This document shows, one piece after another, positions 60,039 to 64,000 of a stretch of DNA of 64,000 bases. Within the stretch, counting starts at the first letter, position 1; every line of letters starts with the position of its first letter. Location of the stretch: positions 10,827,016-10,891,015 of the forward strand of contig CM063251.1 in NCBI GenBank assembly GCA_032158295.1, given 5' to 3'. The translations under genes were made by a program, and so were the position numbers. This DNA is from Pycnopodia helianthoides. Taxonomy: Eukaryota; Echinodermata; Asteroidea; Forcipulatida; Asteriidae. A model generated the notes under the pieces. It saw nothing but the letters and a program-made list of their open reading frames with translations. It was not told where the DNA came from and did no database searches.

Positions 60039-63000
60039 AACACAAAAAACTGATTTTGTTTTCTTGTATGAAGACTAACACGTCTAAAACAACAATTACA
60101 AATTCATCAAAATGGTGATGAATTGAGAATTGAGACAAATTGAGAATCCATAAATGGGCATCGGGAAAGAGTCTTATGGTATATAGGCCCTTTTCGAATC
60201 CATGGCTTCGGCTCCGGATTGGGCTCCAGGCCGGGTTTTCTTGTCTGAAGCCCTGACCGCAAAGCATGCGTAAGTTAAAATAATTGAGGGAGCCTATAGC
60301 TAGCCTGAGCCGATTTTGGAGCCGAAGCCGTGAATTCGAAAAGGGCCATTATAGCATCAGCCGCTAGCAGTAAAAGCACAGAGGGCTTGTCACCCAATTG
60401 GTCATGTCATCAAGGCACCAGCCTATAATACTCTTGGGCTGTTTTACAGTTGAGCCAACCTCACTACCATGGGAAGCACGCCAAATTGATACCTCTCGCC
60501 ACTAACCCCTGGTAGAAAAGTGCTGAAAAACGGTGCTGATTGGCTAACCACAAGTGACTGCTTTGCGTGCACGCTTGTTAAAAACTTTCAAGCATCGTAT
60601 GATGCTTAGCAGGCAAAATGCAAGTATTTTGATGCAATCCACTTCAAATGAATCATGTTTTTACATCCTAAACTGCATACATTTATATAACATTTATCAA
60701 AAATATTGAGAGGGGACCAGTTGCTCTATGACTTGATGCCTTTTTTGATAGCGTGCTCTGCATACATTTCTGGCAAAGAATGGATCAACCATAGAACTAC
60801 TTAAAGTTTCCAATATATTTAGATATTTCAAACTCAAACTTCCAGGGGTTATTCTCGAGCATGGCATTCTTGGAAAAAATGGCCTGCAAGATCGTACACC
60901 ACTGGGAACGAGGTTGGAGTTGAGAGTCTTTGACCGAGGGTGCTGGCTACAGCAGCAATGATCAAGTTTAGGCAAACTTATAGTGACCTAGCCTTAGCCG
61001 TTGCACACGCCGCATCAGGCCAGGACTTTTGTCTTTTGAAGGGGTACGGCAATTTTCATTTTTTAACAAAGGACACTTCCATTTGAAAAATCACTGAATC
61101 AATCTGATCCCCAACTGCAGTTGTTAATAACAATTTTAAAGTATCAAACCAACCTTTTTCTTGGACGATTTATCTCGTTTCTTATCCCCTTTGTCAGATG
61201 GCTTCCACTGCGGACGCTACCGGGCCTGTCTTTAGACTCTGCTCTTCTTGATGGAGGTGGCTGAAAGACAAGAGATAACAACGCAAAACACGGTCATTCT
61301 GTGAGTAGACACACATGGAGTCTGTGTCCTGAGTTGAAAAGCTCCTAGCTACACCATGCCCTCATAGATGAAATGGATGGGATTGATAGCAACTTAAGTA
61401 CTCATCAGTTAGGAGCCGCTACCCAAATGCAGGATTTGTGTTCATACTTTTCCTAATTACTCACCGACTTGCCACTACCCCTGTCTGGGGAGCCTTTATC
61501 TCTGAGTAGTTTGCGTCTCTCTACGATCTCCTCATGAGTTAGAGGAAACCTTGATAGTAACTCGCCAAACTTCATAGCTCCTTTGTCAGTTATGTGATTG
61601 CTTGCTAAAGAAAGACACAGGAGAATTCTGTTCATGCGGAGACCCTGTGGGAACAAAAGCATCAACTCTGAATTTAGGTGTCCACAAACTTTGCACAGCA
61701 ACTCTCTAGAGTACAGTATCACTGAATACTGTTTCAGAGAAAAGCAGTGGGCCAAAGAAATCTGACAAAAGTGTCTTATAACTCTAGCCATTTGCAGGTG
61801 GGCCAATGAGCAACCTTCCTTTGACCTCTAGCCTAAGCGACCCTACTCAAATGACGTCACATGCATAAGGTCTATCGTCGCTATCTTAGCTCTTGCACAC
61901 TTCTACCACTCCACCTTGTCTTATAAAGTATTGCCAAATGCTGAATAATTATACCACATAGTTAAGCGAAAGCTTTGATTTATGAAGTAAATAGTTGTAC
62001 CTTAGCAATGGCTTCAGCTCCTACTCTGTGATCTTATTATGGCTGAGGTTGAGGGAGATCAGATTCTTATTGCAGGTTGTTACGGTGGACAGAGCTGAGC
62101 TGATGCCTGATGCTCCCCTGTCTGTTATGTCATTGTGACGCAAGGACAAATTTATCATTCTGTGGAGTGCATATCAAAACCAAAAAAATTAGAACTCTGA
62201 TTGAACGAAAAGCCTGTGCAAGTACCGCAAGGAACATCTTTAGAGGATTAGAAAAAAATGTAGCTGAAGAGATTTGCTTTTTGACAACTTCATGTTTATG
62301 ATGAATAAGGAAATCTGAAAAAAATGTGTTAATTGTCAATTACATGATTATGCCTTCAAAGTTTGATTCAAAACCTAACCCGCAATTAATTTAGCTAACG
62401 AATTTAAATTTTCCTCTTTTCACTCATCCAGGTAGCTACAATCCCAGCTCAAATGCTTGGGCCGCCTGTATACCCTTATCCCTGTCCCCCACTCGATGTT
62501 GTCATCATTTCAGATTTATTGGTTTTGGATTCTATTCCCATTTTAAGATTGGATTAATAGGCTTTCGAGTCGGCGGTTTGGTTCACTTTTTATTAACCCT
62601 TGCCATCTTAGAATGAGTTAGTCTGGTCGTCTGATTTCTATAGATGTTCTTGCCTTTCTGTTAACAGTCTCATTACATCATTACTAACAGAAGAGTAACA
62701 AAATGTTACTTTCTTGTTTAGTTGCATGTTAGTTGAAATCTTGGCCAAATAAATCATAATAATGAGTAAAATAATAATCATAATAGAAACCACCCCATCT
62801 GGAGCATAGACCACTCAAAAAGAGTCAACATTGATCGGGGCTGGGGGCCCAATGAGTTACAACCAGGACTGTAGTTTTTAGTCAAAAAGCAGACTCATGC
62901 GTGAGATTATTTGCTGTCCGAAATGGTCTGAAACTAGGATCAACATTGTAAGAGGCATGTTAAATTGAAGGCATTTCCACCTTCTGGTCACCCCCTGGAG

Positions 63001-63676
63001 TTAAAGATTTCCGGCAGCTTCTGGGAGCAGTGTCCTCAGAGCTAGAGAAGTAGATCGAACAGAGTGTTTCTTTATATCTGTAGAAAACAGCAGCTATTTT
63101 GTTCACTGTGCAGACATAACAAAATTCTGAATTCAAATAAAATTCAATGTTGTAGATCTCGATTTTGCAAAACATCGTATCTCACCAGAAAATGCTCCTT
63201 ACAAGCATTGTATCTCGGCGCTAATTGTTTGTGTGTACATCAGGGGTATTCTAAACGATATACAACGTACTGATAATTTCAAACTCGCATGTAACGCCAG
63301 TGCTATTTTAGGACACGATGATTAAAAGTCTGAAATTGTTCATCCCTGCCAACTGAATTATGGTGGCCCTGAAGAGACATCGCACATCGCAAACGTGTGC
63401 GCATACGTATGCGATGTTGCAAAATTTATCGCGAATGTGTGCGCACACGTATGCAATGTCGTGAAACAAATCGCGAATATGTGCGCACACGTATGCATGT
63501 CGTGAAACATGCGCACACGTATGCAATGTCGTGAAACAAATCGCGAATATTGTGCCATGTCCCTTCAGGGCCACCGTACTGAATACCAAGGTGTGGTGTA
63601 CACTTACAGACTGTCTTCTCCCATGACACAGGCCCATGGTTCTTCAGGGATGGGGTTACCTTCTATCACAACATTT
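44596..63676 (-). CDS. LRRC71: LRRC71-like leucine-rich repeat protein, 5' partial, three apparent frameshifts
   Basis: Eleven 3' exons: 63608-63676, 62001-62159, 61465-61644, 61154-61260, 59754-59813, 57135-57201, 55342-55362, 48186-48268, 47683-47790, 46199-46317 and 44596-44733 (stop TAA 44596-44598). The 5' exons lie past 64000. The first exon gives VIEGNPIPEEPW. The next two encode leucine-rich repeats (INLSLRHNDITDRGA, LISLNLSHNKIT, LLCLSLASNHITDKGAMKF) followed by LTHEEIVERRKLLRDKGS. A lysine-rich linker spans five small exons. The C-terminal domain has SIDGQLWIPGN, GEAGLKSILLAVQYQ and IQDLMLTRDPFYKA. This order matches my memory of vertebrate LRRC71. Function is poorly known; expression in ciliated and sperm tissue is recalled, not shown here. 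Exons 62001-62159, 61154-61260 and 47683-47790 are each one base short of the frame demanded by both neighbours, so the chain is not translatable as given. Either the gene is decaying or the assembly lost single bases. Confidence 0.85.
45253..45412. mobile_element. Inverted-repeat element with ATTGCAATACGTGTCATTGA arms
   Basis: Arms of about 35 bp (TATTGCAATACGTGTCATTG at the left, complement at the right) include GACCGCCATCTTTGATG. The middle is GTGCACGGGTGTACGCGCGA. A copy with the same arms is at 52038-52202. In the last LRRC71 intron. Confidence 0.85.
45680..46054. mobile_element. TTAAAGGCACTGGACAC MITE
   Basis: Left end intact; the right end reads GTGTCCAGTGTCTTTCAA, so the terminal TTAA is changed. 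In the last LRRC71 intron. Confidence 0.9.
46398..46620 (+). mobile_element. tRNA-derived SINE with long tail
   Basis: tRNA-like head from about 46398 (AGATAGCTCAGTTGGTAGAG) with B box, then CAATTTTTCTTTGTTCAACCC and the tail blocks GTCAGTTTCCCTTGTGG and AAACTTGGGTGTGATCCCTGG. Shows the full tail whose pieces recur at 2485, 2660 and 7870. In the LRRC71 intron between exons I (47683) and J (46199). Confidence 0.75.
46664..46808 (+). mobile_element. tRNA-derived SINE, best preserved tRNA-like head
   Basis: The head 46713-46784 (72 nt) folds as a tRNA: 7-bp acceptor stem, D stem GCTC/GAGC, anticodon loop ATGTTAA (anticodon GTT, U33 present) and a B box GGTTCAAATCC, with one T-T mismatch in the anticodon stem and one mismatch in the T stem. 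It is preceded by the family leader, as in all copies, so it is a SINE and not a free tRNA gene. Confidence 0.75.
47122..47512. mobile_element. MITE, TTAAAGGAACATTACAG family
   Basis: Full-length copy in the same orientation as 27366 and 30608, with a few small deletions at the left end. Lies 170 bp from LRRC71 exon 47683-47790. Confidence 0.9.
47884..48020 (+). mobile_element. tRNA-derived SINE, second family, head only
   Basis: GTCGTGGCAGAGTGGTTAAG, B box GGTTTCGAATCCC and the CTTGAGCAAGACACTTAC block. Tail diverged. In the LRRC71 intron between exons H and I. Confidence 0.7.
49735..49860. mobile_element. Inverted-repeat element, GGGCCCAATTTCATGGC ends
   Basis: CAGGGCCCAATTTCATGGCT at the left and GCGCCATGAAATTGGACCCT at the right are inverted. 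GGAATTCTGC and GCAGAATTCC continue inward. Related to 33123-33231 and 56668-56787. Confidence 0.85.
50771..51203. mobile_element. Diverged MITE related to 25094-25524
   Basis: AGTAGGGTCATAGACT at the left and CTACGACCCTCCCTTTTAA at the right. Internal blocks (GGATTCCC, GGTACCTGCTGTCACCTCGC) match the 25 kb copy. Confidence 0.75.
52038..52202. mobile_element. Inverted-repeat element with GATTGCAATACGCGTCATTG arms
   Basis: Copy of 45253-45412; arms TAGATGGATTGCAATACGCG and complement. GTGCACGCGTGCATGCGC in the middle. Confidence 0.85.
53807..54321. repeat. 38-bp minisatellite, about 13.5 copies
   Basis: Unit CAATGCCAGGCCCAATGGAT followed by TGATACTGCCCTCTGCCT. Copies differ by single bases (AAGCCC, AGTTCA, ATGCTAAG), and one has a 4-bp insertion near 54227. 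Open frames on both strands through it are by-products of the repeat. Confidence 0.97.
54862..55023. repeat. Near-perfect palindrome
   Basis: Arms 54888-54932 and 54953-54997 are exact reverse complements over 45 bases, with a 20-base spacer. Outer GGGGTCGATTTC and GAAATCGACCCC extend the symmetry. The arms contain ACTAGT twice each. Likely a MITE or foldback element. Confidence 0.95.
56668..56787. mobile_element. Inverted-repeat element, TTTCATGGCATTGC ends
   Basis: CCTAATTTCATGGCATTGCT at the left and AGCAGTGCCATGAAGTTCCG at the right. Diverged relative of 49735-49860. Confidence 0.7.
56891..57046. mobile_element. Inverted-repeat element with TAGACCCCTTGCAT ends
   Basis: TATAGACCCCTTGCATATAA and AATGCAGGGGGTCTATTG are inverted. 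Copy of 24398-24547. Ends about 90 bp from LRRC71 exon 57135-57201. Confidence 0.75.
57890..58430. repeat. Dispersed repeat, uninterrupted copy
   Basis: Matches 26230-27170 but without the SINE, so it shows the empty site at about 58345. In the LRRC71 intron between exons E and F. Confidence 0.65.
59164..59505 (+). mobile_element. tRNA-derived SINE, second family, decayed
   Basis: CATGGCGGTCTAGTGCTTCG at the head, GCCGGTCATGACACT, CAGCAAGGCACTTA and a tail near TTGTAAAGCGTCTTGA are recognisable with many changes. In the LRRC71 intron between exons E and F. Confidence 0.6.
59998..60042 (+). repeat. CAA microsatellite
   Basis: About fourteen ACA/CAA triplets with one interruption. Also reads as poly-Gln in an ORF that has no other support. 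Confidence 0.95.
60186..60347. mobile_element. Inverted-repeat element with GGCCCTTTTC ends
   Basis: Close copy of 36499-36662, including GCAAAGCATGCGT and TTAAAATAATTGAGGGAGCC. In the LRRC71 intron between exons D and E. Confidence 0.85.
63359..63578. mobile_element. MITE with TGGTGGCCCTGAAG ends and GTGCGCACAC subrepeats
   Basis: Ends TGGTGGCCCTGAAGAGACAT and ATGTCCCTTCAGGGCCACCG are inverted, flanked by TA. Inside are four units of roughly 40-50 bp containing TGTGCGCACACGTATGCA, each itself partly palindromic. It lies 30 bp past the donor of LRRC71 exon 63608-63676. Confidence 0.85.
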
Positions 63677-63991
63677 CTGTGGCCCAAAAAAAAATACATT
63701 AAACAAAAAACCATTATTGGTGAAGGGTAAAATGTTGTGTTTACGTGACGTTAGATACAAAGTCCTGTAATTATGCCTCCACTAATCTTTTGAATGTTTT
63801 CTTAACAACGATTATGATTTTTCGAAATTTCCCTTCCAGCTTCGCCTTGAATGATTTTATTTGAATGGAGAAAACAAAAAAAAGTTAAGGCAAGAAAAGA
63901 AATGAGGAATACAAACAAAAGTGTCTATTTCTCTTGTTTCCTTTTGTGGACTAGATCTAGTTGCACAACGTTACTTTTCTCTCTGAACACT

Positions 63992-64000
63992 TTAAAGGCA
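63992..64000. mobile_element. Left end of a TTAAAGGCA MITE cut by the window
   Basis: Only TTAAAGGCA is visible; it matches the start of the 7329 and 42551 elements. Nine bases are weak evidence, so this is a suggestion only. Confidence 0.35.

Noticed and set aside
59844..60053. ORF with a poly-Gln end
   Set aside because: The glutamines come from the CAA microsatellite; the rest has no similarity and lies in an LRRC71 intron.

Overview
The window is animal nuclear DNA, AT-rich and intron-rich, with standard GT-AG introns. It holds three protein-coding genes, all on the minus strand, so the gene order along the transcribed strand runs from high to low coordinates. The proteins are closest in my memory to vertebrate and other deuterostome orthologues. 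The dispersed repeat families look like those of an echinoderm, probably a sea star. That placement rests on recall, not on a search.

Layout. (1) 720-7801: HMG20A (iBRAF-type HMG-box protein). Seven coding exons are inside the window and the C-terminal exon or exons lie beyond base 1. (2) 14302-41452: KIF23/MKLP1, the kinesin-6 subunit of centralspindlin. Twenty-four coding exons can be joined into one uninterrupted frame of 868 codons plus stop. A G2/M-type promoter (CCAAT box plus CHR-like element) lies just upstream at about 41565-41604. (3) 44596-63676: LRRC71 (leucine-rich repeat protein). Eleven 3' exons are visible and the 5' exons lie beyond base 64000. Each of three of its exons lacks one base relative to the frame its neighbours require.

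The rest is repeats: at least a dozen families of short inverted-repeat elements (MITE-like, many starting and ending TTAAAGG/CCTTTAA), two tRNA-derived SINE families, a LINE 3' remnant, a 38-bp minisatellite, a GT/GC-rich subrepeat element, long hairpins and a CAA microsatellite.

The most notable signal is that exon-intron junctions have been locally duplicated three times. An 88-bp unit carrying the end of KIF23 exon 20 and its splice donor is present in three tandem copies. The donor end of HMG20A exon 7 is present in three diverged copies. The acceptor end of HMG20A exon 5 is present twice together with SINE-derived intron sequence. In addition, a MITE terminus abuts the splice acceptor of KIF23 exon 12, and MITEs of different families are joined end to end sharing a single TTAA at three places. 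HMG20A (chromatin), KIF23 (cytokinesis) and LRRC71 (unknown role, thought to be cilium/sperm related) show no obvious shared pathway; they are simply neighbours.
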